The notes beneath the pieces were generated by a model. It was given only the letters and a program-made list of their open reading frames with translations. It had not been told where the DNA came from and ran no database searches. Shown here piece by piece: positions 16,389 to 23,891 of a stretch of 33,411 bases of DNA. How positions within the stretch are numbered: the first letter of the stretch is position 1; each line of letters opens with the position of its first letter. A program made the position numbers and the translations under genes. The DNA is from Pseudomonadota bacterium (lineage in GTDB: Bacteria; Verrucomicrobiota; Verrucomicrobiia; Limisphaerales; SXTU01). The stretch spans positions 1 through 33,411 of the forward strand of contig RFSE01000047.1 of the NCBI GenBank assembly GCA_009924135.1, written 5' to 3'.

Positions 16389-17552
16389 ATGAGCAGGAAG
16401 CTTCGTTACGGCATGGTCGGCGGCGGTCGCGGCGCGTTCATCGGTGCGGTGCACCGCATCGCGGCGGCGATGGACCAGCAGATTGAACTGGTCTGCGGCG
16501 CGTTCAGCAGCGACCCCGAGCGCTCCAAGGCCAGCGGGGCGGACCTCTTCCTGCCGGCGAACCGTTGCTACGGCACCTTCGCTGAGATGATCCTCGCCGA
16601 GAAGGCCCTGCCGGCCGACCAACGCATGGACTTCATCGCCATCGTCACGCCGAACCACATGCATTTCCCGCCGGCCAAGATGGCGCTGGAAAATGGCTTT
16701 CATGTGTTGAGCGACAAGCCCGCCACCTTCGACCTCGCCGAGGCCAAGGAGCTGGCCAAGCTCGTGAAGAAGACCGGCCTGCTCTACGGCCTCACGCACA
16801 ACTACACCGGCTACCCGCTCGTGAAACAGGCGCGCGACATGATCGCCACCGGCAAGCTGGGCAAGATCCGCAAGGTCGTCGTCGAATACCCCCAGGGATG
16901 GCTCGCCACGCGCCTGGAAGCTTCCGGCCAGAAGCAGGCCGGCTGGCGCACTGATCCCAAGCGCTCCGGTGCCGGCGGCTGCGTCGGTGACATCGGCACG
17001 CACGCCGAGAACCTCGCCGAGTACATGACCGGCCTCCAGATCTCCGAACTGGCCGCCGACACCACGAGTTTCGTGAAGGGCCGCAAGCTCGACGACGATG
17101 TGAACGTCCTCCTGCGTTTCAAGGGCGGCGCCAAGGGCGTGCTCCACAGCTCGCAGATTTCCGTGGGTGAAGAGAACAACCTCAACATCCGCGTTTATGG
17201 CGAACTCGGCGGACTCGAATGGCACCAGAACGAGCCGAACACCATGCTCGTAAAGTGGCTCGATCAGCCGATGCAGGTCTATCGCACCGCCAACGGCTAC
17301 CTCTGCGACGCCGCGAAGGCCGCTGGTCGCACTCCCCCGGCACATCCCGAGGGCTATCTCGAAGCCTTTGCGAACATCTACAAAAACTTCGCCAACGCCA
17401 TCCGCGCCCGCGAAGCCGGCCAGAAGCTCGCCAAGACCGACCTCGCCAACGATTTCCCGAAGATCGAAGACGGCGTACGCGGCATGGCCTTCATCAAGGC
17501 TGTGGTCGAGTCCTCCGCTAAGAATGCGGCCTGGACAAAGCTGGACGTGTAA
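16389..17552 (+). CDS. Gfo/Idh/MocA family oxidoreductase
   Basis: This 387-residue protein is an NAD(P)-dependent dehydrogenase of the glucose-fructose oxidoreductase/inositol dehydrogenase family. The N-terminal Rossmann domain has the dinucleotide loop GMVGGGRGAFIG (8-19). The family E-K-P motif appears as SDKPAT (Asp109, Lys110, Pro111). The C-terminal alpha/beta domain has the substrate-site motif GDIGTHAENL (Asp201, His205). There is no signal peptide, so it is cytoplasmic, unlike many verrucomicrobial relatives. It has its own promoter and shares a terminator hairpin with the convergent pseudopilin gene. Likely substrate is a sugar, inositol or derivative; which one is unknown. Confidence 0.92.
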   Translation: MSRKLRYGMVGGGRGAFIGAVHRIAAAMDQQIELVCGAFSSDPERSKASGADLFLPANRCYGTFAEMILAEKALPADQRMDFIAIVTPNHMHFPPAKMALENGFHVLSDKPATFDLAEAKELAKLVKKTGLLYGLTHNYTGYPLVKQARDMIATGKLGKIRKVVVEYPQGWLATRLEASGQKQAGWRTDPKRSGAGGCVGDIGTHAENLAEYMTGLQISELAADTTSFVKGRKLDDDVNVLLRFKGGAKGVLHSSQISVGEENNLNIRVYGELGGLEWHQNEPNTMLVKWLDQPMQVYRTANGYLCDAAKAAGRTPPAHPEGYLEAFANIYKNFANAIRAREAGQKLAKTDLANDFPKIEDGVRGMAFIKAVVESSAKNAAWTKLDV

Positions 17553-17622
17553 GCGTCCCAGACTTGCTTTGCCTTTTTCCACAAGCGGGACAAACCGGGC
17601 CTTTCGCCATTGATTTCGTAAA

Positions 17623-17655
17623 GCAAAAGGGGCGGTCCGAAGACCGCCCCTTGGG
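17623..17655. terminator. Hairpin terminator between convergent genes
   Basis: aaggggcggtc (17627-17637) pairs perfectly with gaccgcccctt (17642-17652) over a 4-base loop. On the minus strand it is followed by TTTGC TTT, fitting termination of the pseudopilin gene; on the plus strand the downstream side is less T-rich (ggggacatttt). Confidence 0.75.
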
Positions 17656-17716
17656 GACATTTTGTTCGCGGGCGTAACCACCTTCCGGCGTCACGCAGCG
17701 CGGCGTTCAGCTCTGA

Positions 17717-18043
17717 TCAGAGCGTGTGGCCGCTGCCGGACAAGCTGCACGTCGGCGTGCCAGAGATGGTCGCACCGGCGCTGTAGGAGCCGCCGCCAGG
17801 GCAGGTGCCGCCACCAGGGAGCACGGAGCCTTTCAAGTAAGAAAGCAGCGTGGTGTCGGTCAGCGCGTAGGTGTCCGTCGCCTGTTTCTTCTGCTCCAGC
17901 GCCCACTGCTGCACGGCGCCGTCAATCTGCTTGAGGTTGGCGATGCAGGAGTTCTTCTGGGCCGTGGCGCGCGCCTTCACGAAGTTCGGGATGGCGATGG
18001 CTGCGAGGAGACCGATGATGGCCACCACGATCATGATTTCCAC
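17717..18043 (-). CDS. Type II secretion/type IV pseudopilin with a damaged leader
   Basis: The frame has the pseudopilin core: membrane helix EIMIVVAIIGLLAAIAIPNF, then KARATAQKNSCIANLKQIDGA, a Gly-rich Cys-containing tail (two Cys) and the ending SGSGHTL. Verrucomicrobial pseudopilins are typically a short basic leader plus GFTLVEIM. Upstream codons here read THFTLVEIM, so His stands where the prepilin peptidase expects Gly, and an in-frame TGA lies 16 codons before the ATG at 18043. No start codon can supply a basic leader in this frame. The shown start (ATG within VEIM) is formal only. Either the gene is inactive or there is an indel in the leader or in the assembly. Confidence 0.7.
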   Translation of the reverse strand: MEIMIVVAIIGLLAAIAIPNFVKARATAQKNSCIANLKQIDGAVQQWALEQKKQATDTYALTDTTLLSYLKGSVLPGGGTCPGGGSYSAGATISGTPTCSLSGSGHTL

Positions 18044-18411
18044 GAGCGTGAAGTGCGTGCTCCAGACAGAAGCAAGCGTTCAACAGTAACCCAAACTGGA
18101 GCATTAGAAAGGAGAATCGTTGATTTATTTCCGCTCGGAACTCCGCAGAAGTTGCCTCATAGGTTCGCGGGGGGCGATTTCAGCCGCAGAATGAGACGGC
18201 AGGGGGCCAGTGCATGAGGGGACTGCCCCCGGCCTTGGCTGGCCGGGTGGAGTGCCGATCTCCGATCCGGCGTGCGGTTGAGTGCCTGATAGCCGGTTCG
18301 GAGACGACGCTCCGGGGGCAGTGTCAAGATGCACCCGTGTACGAGTGCCAGTCATTCCGTCCCGGCGGGACTTGATCGTCTGGTTACGTTGTGCCAGTCT
18401 TGGCCCAGCCC
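18044..18411. repeat. Gene-free gap with an inverted repeat at 18249-18313
   Basis: No gene is supported here. ggagtgccgatctccgatcc (18249-18271 arm) and gccggttcggagacgacgct (18292-18313 arm) are imperfect inverted copies, about 19 of 23 positions matching, with a 20-bp loop. The rest shows no recognised signal; it holds the upstream regions of the pseudopilin and the molybdopterin oxidoreductase. Confidence 0.6.
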
Positions 18412-19662
18412 ATGAACCCGCCCACGCCATCCGCCGCGCTCACCCGTCGGGGCTTTGTGCGCACCGGTTCGGCCCTCGCGGCGGCGGCTTTTGCCTCGGA
18501 GTTGGTCGGCACGACCCCCGCAGCGGAATCCACCACCCCGCCGAAGCCAGCAGCACCCCGTCCCTTCCTCACGCCGGCGGACAAGTTCCGCGATGTCTCG
18601 CGCGGCAAGCCCCTGCCCCACTCGCTCAAGGGCGACGCCCTCATCCAGGCCCGTCTCACCCCTGAAACCTGGCGGCTGGAAATCACCACTGATCCAGCCC
18701 CCAACCCAGCAATCAAGGACGTCGCCAGCCTCTCAACTCCGCTTACGCTTGCCGACGGCAACGCGCTGGATCTGCCTGCGCTGCTGGAACTTGGCAAGAA
18801 GCACGAGGTGAAATTCCTCAAAGCCATGCAGTGCCTGAACATTCCGCAGCCGCTCGGCCAGGGTCTGTGGGAAGGCGTGCCCTTGCGCGAGGTCCTGCGG
18901 CTCTGCGGCCAGTTCCGCAACGTCCGGCGCATCTACTACTGGGGTTATCACAACGACGATCCCAAGCAGCTTTTTCAGTCCTCGCTCAGCTACTCGCAGG
19001 CGATGGAGACGCCGCCGGGCGAACTGCCCGCCTTCCTGGCCTACCGGCTCAACGGCGAACCGCTCTCGCTGACGCGCGGCGGCCCGGTGCGCATGGTCAT
19101 CCCGTGGGCGCACGGCTTCAAATCCATCAAGTGGCTGCAACGCATCGTCGTCACGAACGATTACCGGGCCAACGACACTTACGCGGAGCAGAACAACGAC
19201 CCCGAGGCCCCGCTCAAGACCGCCGCCTACCTCGACAGCCTGCCCGCCAAAGTCCCCGCCGGCCAGCCGCTGCCCGTGGGCGGTCTGGTCATCTCCGGCC
19301 TGTCGGGCCTGCAACGCGTCGAGTATTCCCTCAGCCGCAACGACGCGAAGCCCGGTGACGCGGCGGATCAATGGACCGAAGCCCGGCTCGACGCGCCCCC
19401 CGCCGACTGGACCAGCGTGTTGCCGCCGGGCGTTTCCCCGCGCCAAATCCTCGGCTTCAACCCCAAGACCGGACAGCCCGCGACCTGGCCGTTGCGCTAC
19501 AGCATGGTTGCCTGGTCCGCCACGGTGAAAGACCTCAAGCCCGGCAAGTACGCCCTCAGCGCCCGCGCGGTGGACCTGAACGGCTTCGCCCAACCCGAGC
19601 CCCGGCCAATCCAGAAAGCCGGCCGGAACTCGCTGGAAACGCGTGAGTTTGAAGTGGTTTAA
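18412..19662 (+). CDS. Tat-exported sulfite-oxidase-like molybdopterin oxidoreductase
   Basis: This 416-residue protein belongs to the sulfite oxidase/SoxC/YedY group that binds one molybdopterin-molybdenum. The N-terminus (LTRRGFVRTGSALAAAAFA) is a clear twin-arginine signal, so the folded enzyme goes to the periplasm. In the catalytic domain the Mo-ligating Cys is Cys141 in KAMQCLNIP; the family usually has C-(S/T/A)-G-N here. Later segments YWGYHNDD, GEPLSLTRGGPVRMVIPW and YGFKSIKWL-like HGFKSIKWLQRIVV are typical. A C-terminal Ig-like dimerisation domain follows (from about 290). ATG at 18412 was chosen over an upstream GTG at 18391 because it starts the signal. No cytochrome or membrane partner is adjacent; the substrate is unknown. 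Confidence 0.9.
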   Translation: MNPPTPSAALTRRGFVRTGSALAAAAFASELVGTTPAAESTTPPKPAAPRPFLTPADKFRDVSRGKPLPHSLKGDALIQARLTPETWRLEITTDPAPNPAIKDVASLSTPLTLADGNALDLPALLELGKKHEVKFLKAMQCLNIPQPLGQGLWEGVPLREVLRLCGQFRNVRRIYYWGYHNDDPKQLFQSSLSYSQAMETPPGELPAFLAYRLNGEPLSLTRGGPVRMVIPWAHGFKSIKWLQRIVVTNDYRANDTYAEQNNDPEAPLKTAAYLDSLPAKVPAGQPLPVGGLVISGLSGLQRVEYSLSRNDAKPGDAADQWTEARLDAPPADWTSVLPPGVSPRQILGFNPKTGQPATWPLRYSMVAWSATVKDLKPGKYALSARAVDLNGFAQPEPRPIQKAGRNSLETREFEVV

Positions 19663-19683
19663 TCCCGCGACCGGGCAGGACGC

Positions 19684-21018
19684 TCAAAGCCCCAACTGCT
19701 TAAACCGCGTTTTCACTTCCTTGAAGTGGAAGTCCAGCGAGCAGAGTTTCTCCAATTCGCCGGCCTTGAAATGCTTGGCCACATCGGGGTCGGCTTTGAG
19801 GACTTCGAGGAAGTCCGCGTCGTCGCGGCCGGCGTGCTTGACCTCCCAGGTCTTCATGGCGTTGTCCTGCACGAGCTTGTAGGCGGCTTCGCGGGTCAGC
19901 CCCTTGCGGATGAGCGCGAGGAGGACGGTTTGCGAGTTCCACATGCCCAGCGAGAGGCCGAGGTTCTTCTTCATGTTCGCGGGATAGACCACGAGGCCGG
20001 TCATCAGGCGCGTGAGCAGGCCGAACATGTAATCCAGCAGCGTGCAGGAGTCCGGGAAGATGATGCGCTCGACGCTGCTGTGGCTGATGTCGCGCTCGTG
20101 CCAGAGGGCGACGTTTTCGAGGGCGGCCACGGCATTGCCGCGCAGGACGCGGGCGAGGCCGGTGAGACGTTCCCACGTGATGGGGTTGCGCTTGTGCGGC
20201 ATGGCGCTGCTGCCCTTCTGGCCGACGGTGAAGGCCTCCTCGGCTTCAAGCACCTCGGTGCGTTGCAAATGGCGGAACTCGACGGCCCAGCGCTCGATGC
20301 TCGCGCCGATGAGCGCCAGCGTGGTCTGGAATTCCGCATGGATGTCGCGCTGCACGACCTGTGTGGCAATGGGCGCGGGTTTGATCCCAAGCTTCTTGCA
20401 GACATAGGCCTCGACGCGCGGTGAGAGGTGTGCGCTGGTGCCCACGGCCCCGGAGATCTTGCCGACCGATACCACCCCGCGGATGCGCTCCAACCGCTCC
20501 AGTGCGCGGCCAAACTCGTCATACATCAGCGCGAGCTTGAGGCCGAAGGTCGTCGGCTCCGCGTGGATGCCGTGGCTGCGCCCGATGCAGGGAGTGAACT
20601 GGTGTTCCTTCGCCCGCTTCGCAATGGCCGCCCGCACCAGTTTCACGTCGGCGATAAGGATGTCCGCGCTCTGCATCATCTGCACGGCGTAGCAGGTGTC
20701 GCCCACGTCACTGCTCGTCAGCCCGAAGTGGAACCAGCGGCTGGCGTTGTCGTTGATCTTCTCGGCAACGGCAGTCGTGAAGCCGATCACGTCGTGATTG
20801 AGGACCTTCTCCAGTTCCTTCTGCCGGGCGACGAGGCCGGGCAGGTCGGCGAACCAGGCGTCGCAGCCGGCCTTGATCTTCGCGAAATCCTTCGCGGGCA
20901 CGATCTTCTCCTTCACGAGGGCCTCGCTGGCGAGGAGCTCGATTTGGAGCCAGAGCTTGAGTTTGTTTTCGTCGGTCCAGATGGCCCGCATCTCGGGGCG
21001 GGAATAGCGCGTAATCAT
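19684..21018 (-). CDS. purB: Adenylosuccinate lyase
   Basis: This 444-residue enzyme of the fumarase/aspartase superfamily releases fumarate at two purine steps: SAICAR to AICAR and adenylosuccinate to AMP. It starts MITRYSRPEMRAIWTDENKL, the usual N-terminus. Conserved regions are GLTSSDVGDTCYAVQM, the GRSHGIHAEPTTFGLKLALM stretch with catalytic His, and the superfamily signature GSSAMPHKRNPI carrying the flexible catalytic Ser loop. ATG at 21018 was chosen; 16 upstream in-frame residues derive from a purine-rich repeat. It is convergent with the molybdopterin oxidoreductase gene with only 21 bp between stops. Confidence 0.97.
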   Translation of the reverse strand: MITRYSRPEMRAIWTDENKLKLWLQIELLASEALVKEKIVPAKDFAKIKAGCDAWFADLPGLVARQKELEKVLNHDVIGFTTAVAEKINDNASRWFHFGLTSSDVGDTCYAVQMMQSADILIADVKLVRAAIAKRAKEHQFTPCIGRSHGIHAEPTTFGLKLALMYDEFGRALERLERIRGVVSVGKISGAVGTSAHLSPRVEAYVCKKLGIKPAPIATQVVQRDIHAEFQTTLALIGASIERWAVEFRHLQRTEVLEAEEAFTVGQKGSSAMPHKRNPITWERLTGLARVLRGNAVAALENVALWHERDISHSSVERIIFPDSCTLLDYMFGLLTRLMTGLVVYPANMKKNLGLSLGMWNSQTVLLALIRKGLTREAAYKLVQDNAMKTWEVKHAGRDDADFLEVLKADPDVAKHFKAGELEKLCSLDFHFKEVKTRFKQLGL

Positions 21019-21023
21019 CGGAA

Positions 21024-21186
21024 CAAGGAAAAAGGAAAAAGGCGAAAGGCAAAAGGGGAATCGCACGAGCCGGCAACTTCACGGTGGATTCCGCTGTCAA
21101 TAATGCCCCGTCCCCCTCTGCGTCTGTCCCGCCTCTGCGGTGCTTTCGGGAAGAATTCACACCGCAGAGGCGGGACAGGCGCAGAG
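21024..21186. repeat. Purine-rich tract and inverted repeat upstream of purB
   Basis: At 21024-21060 a purine-rich tract repeats aaggaaaaagg/aaggcaaaagg units, as at 7927-7957. At 21116-21142 and 21160-21186 are inverted arms (ctctgcgtctgtcccgcctc...) matching at 26 of 27 positions with a 17-bp loop containing gaattc. The 21019-21294 gap holds no supported gene. Confidence 0.8.
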
Positions 21187-21240
21187 AAGTTTTGCGGGGT
21201 AGGTCCACCCGCTATTCCGGCTGACCCTTGCGCCCAAAAG

Positions 21241-21271
21241 AAAACCCGCCGGGACAGTGCCCCGGCGGGTT
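21241..21271 (-). terminator. Rho-independent terminator of the DUF1080 gene
   Basis: AACCCGCCGGG pairs with CCCGGCGGGTT around a short loop, followed on the minus strand by TTTTCTTTTG. It lies about 25 nt after the stop codon at 21295. Confidence 0.85.
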
Positions 21272-21294
21272 GGCGGAAAAGTTTCCGGCTCAGT

Positions 21295-22137
21295 TCACGG
21301 CTTGTCGTATTCGCCGAGGCTGCGCAGCCAGATGTTGCGGTAGCGCATCGGGTTGCCGTGGTCCTGGAGCTGGATGAACATCTCGGGCGGGTGGGGCTTG
21401 CTGTAGTCGCCCACGCGCTGGTGGGGCGTGGTGCCGGTGAGTTCCTTGCGGTGATGCACCACCACGCCGTTGTGGATCACGGTCACGGCGGCGCGCTTGA
21501 CGTTCTTGCCCTCGGCATCCCAGCGGGGGCATTCCCAGATGATGTCGTAGCTCTGCCATTCACCGGGCTTCTTGCTGGCGTTGACGAGCGGCGGGGACTG
21601 GCCGTAGAGCGCGGCGCACTGGCCGTCGGGGTAGGTGGGGTTTTCGTAGGAGTCGAGCACCTGCACCTCGTAGATGCCATTGAAGAGCACGCCGCTGTTG
21701 CCGCGGCCCTGGCTGTTACCCTTCACCTCGGCGGGCGTGGCGAATTCCAGATGGAGCTGGAAGTCGGCAAACTTGCCCTTGGTCTGGATGCTGCCGGTGC
21801 CGCCGACGACTTCCATGTAGCCGTTTTCGACCTTCCAACCGGGCTTGCCGTTCTTGCCGCCTTCAAAGTTCGCCAGATCGGTGCCGTCGAAGATGACCAC
21901 GGCATCGGAGGGGGGCTTGGCCAGGTGGCTGAACGTCTCCGCCGGTGTCACCACGCGCGGGACGGGGCGGTCGCCGTCATGGACGTGCCAGGAGGTGCCG
22001 GGGATGATCGGGGTGGAAGTGTAACCCACGCCCTTCTTGCCGGGCGCATCGGCAGCGGTGAGCGCCGCGACGACGCCGAGGGCGAGGGTGGGAACCAAAT
22101 ATTTTGGAGCAAGGAATTGCTTGAGCATGGCGGGCAT
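21295..22137 (-). CDS. Exported DUF1080 (3-keto-disaccharide hydrolase-like) protein
   Basis: This 280-residue protein has an N-terminal signal (MLKQFLAPKYLVPTLALGVV) and a concanavalin-like DUF1080 domain. Typical segments are VIFDGTDLANFEG, GWKVENGYMEV, FADFQLHLEF, GRGNSGVLFNGIYEVQVLDS, the Y-G-Q-S-P-P stretch (ALYGQSPPLVN), GEWQSYDIIWECPRWD and the ending VGDYSKPHPPEMFIQLQDHG-like region with RYRNIWLRSL. Some DUF1080 proteins cleave 3-keto-glycosides; many in Verrucomicrobiota are uncharacterised. ATG at 22137 is preferred; the next ATG at 22128 is nearly equivalent, and the upstream extension is not signal-like. It is a single gene with its own terminator. Confidence 0.9.
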   Translation of the reverse strand: MPAMLKQFLAPKYLVPTLALGVVAALTAADAPGKKGVGYTSTPIIPGTSWHVHDGDRPVPRVVTPAETFSHLAKPPSDAVVIFDGTDLANFEGGKNGKPGWKVENGYMEVVGGTGSIQTKGKFADFQLHLEFATPAEVKGNSQGRGNSGVLFNGIYEVQVLDSYENPTYPDGQCAALYGQSPPLVNASKKPGEWQSYDIIWECPRWDAEGKNVKRAAVTVIHNGVVVHHRKELTGTTPHQRVGDYSKPHPPEMFIQLQDHGNPMRYRNIWLRSLGEYDKP

Positions 22138-22238
22138 GATTTCGGGAGGCGCGAAAAAGGCAAGTCCGTTTCCGCCCGGGTGAGAATTCTCCAAAGCAAA
22201 AGCATCTCGCGTTTAGCTCCCAAACCCCGCACCGGCGA

Positions 22239-22322
22239 TAGGGCGCGTCTGTCCCCACCGCGCGGCCCTGGCCTCGTGGCGTCCGGGTGGTTCGGCGGCG
22301 CGCTGAGGACAGACGCGCCCTA
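22239..22322. repeat. Inverted repeat with perfect 16-bp ends
   Basis: tagggcgcgtctgtcc (22239-22254) and ggacagacgcgcccta (22307-22322) are exact reverse complements, with an inner ccgcgcgg/cggcggcgcg-type pairing region. It lies in the 22138-22499 gap, which holds no supported gene. Confidence 0.88.
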
Positions 22323-22363
22323 CCCATCCCGGTTCAGACAGAGCGAATCGCAGTCAGAAATCA

Positions 22364-22436
22364 GGTCAGAAAGATGGGGTCAGAAAGATTTCAACTCAGT
22401 CCTTTTCCCATTTTTCTGACCCCATATTTCTGACCC
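22364..22436. repeat. Inverted repeat of tandem tctgacccc units upstream of coaD
   Basis: Left arm ggtcagaaagatggggtcag (from 22364) and right arm tttttctgaccccatatttc (22411-22436) pair as inverted copies, each holding two ggtcagaaagat-type units. A lone arm of the same type is at 8003-8033. Confidence 0.82.
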
Positions 22437-22499
22437 GCTCCGGGTCATGGCGAGGGAAATTACCTTGCACTTTCCGGTATCCGCTCCGAAGTTCGCCCC

Positions 22500-23009
22500 G
22501 TGCGTACGGTAGTTTATCCCGGCAGTTTCGACCCCTTGACCAACGGCCATCTCGACGTGATCGAGCGGGCGGCCCGGCTGTTTGACCGCGTGATCGTCGC
22601 CGTGGCGCAGAACGCGGAGAAGGCCCCGCTCTTCACGCCCGAGGAGCGATGCGCGCTGGTGGTCGGGGCGACGCGGCAGCTCGGCAACGTGGAGGCGCGG
22701 GCTTTCGACGGCCTGCTGGTGGACTACGTGCGCGGGTGCGACGCCCAAGCGGTCATCCGCGGGCTGCGGGCCGTTTCGGACTTCGAATTCGAGTTCCAGA
22801 TGGCCCTGATGAACCGCAAGCTGGACGAGCGCGTGGAGACGATTTTCATGATGCCCAAGGACACCTACACCTTCCTCAGCTCGCGGCTGGTGAAGGAAAT
22901 CGCCCGGCTCGGCGGGGATGTGCGGGACTTCGTGCCGAAAAACGTGGGGAAGGCGCTGGCGAAGAAGTTTGGGGCTGAACCAGTTCGTCGGCCCGCGAAA
23001 GGAAACTGA
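22500..23009 (+). CDS. coaD: Phosphopantetheine adenylyltransferase
   Basis: This 169-residue enzyme transfers AMP from ATP to 4'-phosphopantetheine, giving dephospho-CoA, the penultimate step of CoA synthesis. The nucleotidyltransferase motif is VVYPGSFDPLTNGHLDVI with T-N-G-H at 14-17. Further family regions are IRGLRAVSDFEFEFQMALMN and the ATP-site segment FLSSRLVKEIARLGGDV. The start is a GTG at 22500, giving the standard N-terminus (MRTVVYPGSF). The gene is followed by a fragment of yceD and the toxin cassette; without that cassette coaD would directly precede yceD-rpmF-plsX-fabH. Confidence 0.96.
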   Translation: MRTVVYPGSFDPLTNGHLDVIERAARLFDRVIVAVAQNAEKAPLFTPEERCALVVGATRQLGNVEARAFDGLLVDYVRGCDAQAVIRGLRAVSDFEFEFQMALMNRKLDERVETIFMMPKDTYTFLSSRLVKEIARLGGDVRDFVPKNVGKALAKKFGAEPVRRPAKGN

Positions 23010-23015
23010 TCACTT

Positions 23016-23123
23016 ATGCCTCTCCTCCTTAACCTCCGCGAACTCCAGGCCGAACCGCAAGAATTGTCCGGCGAACTGCCCGCATTGACCTGCGTGGGCA
23101 CGAGGGTTACGTTAAGTCACTGA
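23016..23123 (+). pseudogene. Truncated duplicate of the yceD 5' end
   Basis: Bases 23016-23082 match 23892-23958, the first 67 bp of the intact yceD gene, at 64 of 67 positions. All three differences are third-codon and synonymous (Pro2, Glu13, Gln15). The frame then departs and stops at TGA 23121-23123 after 35 codons. The copy lies 6 bp after the coaD stop. Together with the intact copy it brackets 809 bp that carry the toxin-antitoxin cassette, so it marks the left junction of an insertion. Confidence 0.9.
23085..23113 (+). promoter_or_regulatory. Predicted promoter of the toxin-antitoxin cassette
   Basis: TTGACC (23085-23090), 17-bp spacer, TACGTT (23108-23113), then 12 nt to the antitoxin ATG at 23126. 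It starts two bases after the end of the yceD duplicate, inside the cassette-specific sequence. Confidence 0.6.
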
Positions 23124-23125
23124 TT

Positions 23126-23311
23126 ATGGATGCACTTGTAGAGCAACTGGACGCCGGGCTGCAGCATTGGCAACCGGACACTACCCGTCGCGTCCGGGCG
23201 CTGGTGGGTGAGATCATCGAATTGGCGGAGGCGGACGCCTTGGACTTGATGCGTTCACGGGCGGTGGAACAGGACGTGTTGAACCTATTGGATGAACCCG
23301 CGCCCCGGTGA
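23126..23311 (+). CDS. Probable antitoxin of a PemK/MazF-like pair
   Basis: This 61-residue acidic protein (MDALVEQLDAGLQHWQPDTT at the start, then a helix ending EIIELAEADALDLMRS) precedes a PemK-like toxin and overlaps its start by 20 nt. Small acidic proteins in this position are antitoxins by the usual type II order. No AbrB-like or ribbon-helix-helix DNA-binding motif is obvious; the sequence is mostly helical, with two amphipathic segments. Assignment rests on position, size and overlap more than on sequence, so family membership is unresolved. Confidence 0.65.
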   Translation: MDALVEQLDAGLQHWQPDTTRRVRALVGEIIELAEADALDLMRSRAVEQDVLNLLDEPAPR

Positions 23312-23627
23312 AATCTGGCTGGCCGACCTCGGCCTGGCCGCCAAGTCACGACCGGTGCTGGTCGTCTCGCGGCACGACCCGGAGCCGCCGCGTGTCCTGT
23401 TTGTTTATGTGCCACTCACAACGCAAAATCGCGGCAGCCATTACGAAGTCGTCTTGCCTCGCCTCCCGTTTCTCCGCGAGGACGGCGTTGCCAATGTTCA
23501 AGGCATCGGCTCGATTCCCCAAGTCCGGCTTGAGCGGCGGCTCGGTCAGCTTCCGGCCTCGGCAATGCATGAAGTTCGTCGAGCGCTAATGTTCTTGCTC
23601 GAACTTGAAGACACTAAAGCAGCATGA
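23292..23627 (+). CDS. PemK/MazF-like toxin
   Basis: This 111-residue protein has the N-terminal signature of the PemK/MazF fold: PRPGEIWLADLG, then KSRPVLVVSRHDPEPPRVLF, a strand VYVPLTTQNRGSHYEVVLPR, and the closing VQGIGSIPQVRLERRLGQL with MHEVRRAL at the C-terminus. Family toxins are sequence-specific mRNA endoribonucleases; the G-x-I-W-x-A-D and R-P-V-L-V-V elements are kept. The start ATG at 23292 lies inside the antitoxin gene, indicating coupled translation. The stop overlaps the next ATG by 4 nt (ATGA). Length is usual for the family. Confidence 0.88.
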   Translation: MNPRPGEIWLADLGLAAKSRPVLVVSRHDPEPPRVLFVYVPLTTQNRGSHYEVVLPRLPFLREDGVANVQGIGSIPQVRLERRLGQLPASAMHEVRRALMFLLELEDTKAA

Positions 23628-23866
23628 AATCCATGGAAAGCCGACTGGCCCGGGAGATCGCCTCCCTTGCGTTTGTCGCTTGCGTTCTGCTTTTGTCTCC
23701 GGTGCTCTCGGAAAACGGGCTTGTGATCGCCGTATCCGGTTGTCTTGGCACCTTCTTTCTGTTTATTGCACTGGCACTTTTATTTGCTCGGGTGCGATTT
23801 GCTCGTTCCAAGCACAAGCGGGAGGACTTCCGATTAATCATTTTCCGGCCAGATAATCATTTTTGA
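23624..23866 (+). CDS. Small two-helix membrane protein coupled to the toxin gene
   Basis: This 80-residue protein begins at an ATG that overlaps the toxin stop by 4 nt. It has two predicted membrane helices, about 12-28 (IASLAFVACVLLLSPVL) and 33-54 (LVIAVSGCLGTFFLFIALAL), then a basic cytosolic tail (RVRFARSKHKRED). No family is recognised. Tight coupling suggests it belongs to the cassette; a membrane partner is not part of standard PemK/MazEF systems. It ends 25 bp before the intact yceD start. It could alternatively be a chance open frame that travelled with the cassette, but the two clean hydrophobic segments argue for a real protein. Confidence 0.6.
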   Translation: MKSMESRLAREIASLAFVACVLLLSPVLSENGLVIAVSGCLGTFFLFIALALLFARVRFARSKHKREDFRLIIFRPDNHF

Positions 23867-23891
23867 AGCAGTCTTGGTTGCGCTCAATCTC

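Noticed and set aside
16353-17681. A 442-codon minus-strand open frame
   Set aside because: It is antisense to the Gfo/Idh/MocA gene, which has intact Rossmann and substrate-site motifs.
20428-22419. A 663-codon plus-strand open frame
   Set aside because: It is antisense to purB and the DUF1080 gene and spans their intergenic repeats; high GC and codon bias readily leave the opposite strand open.
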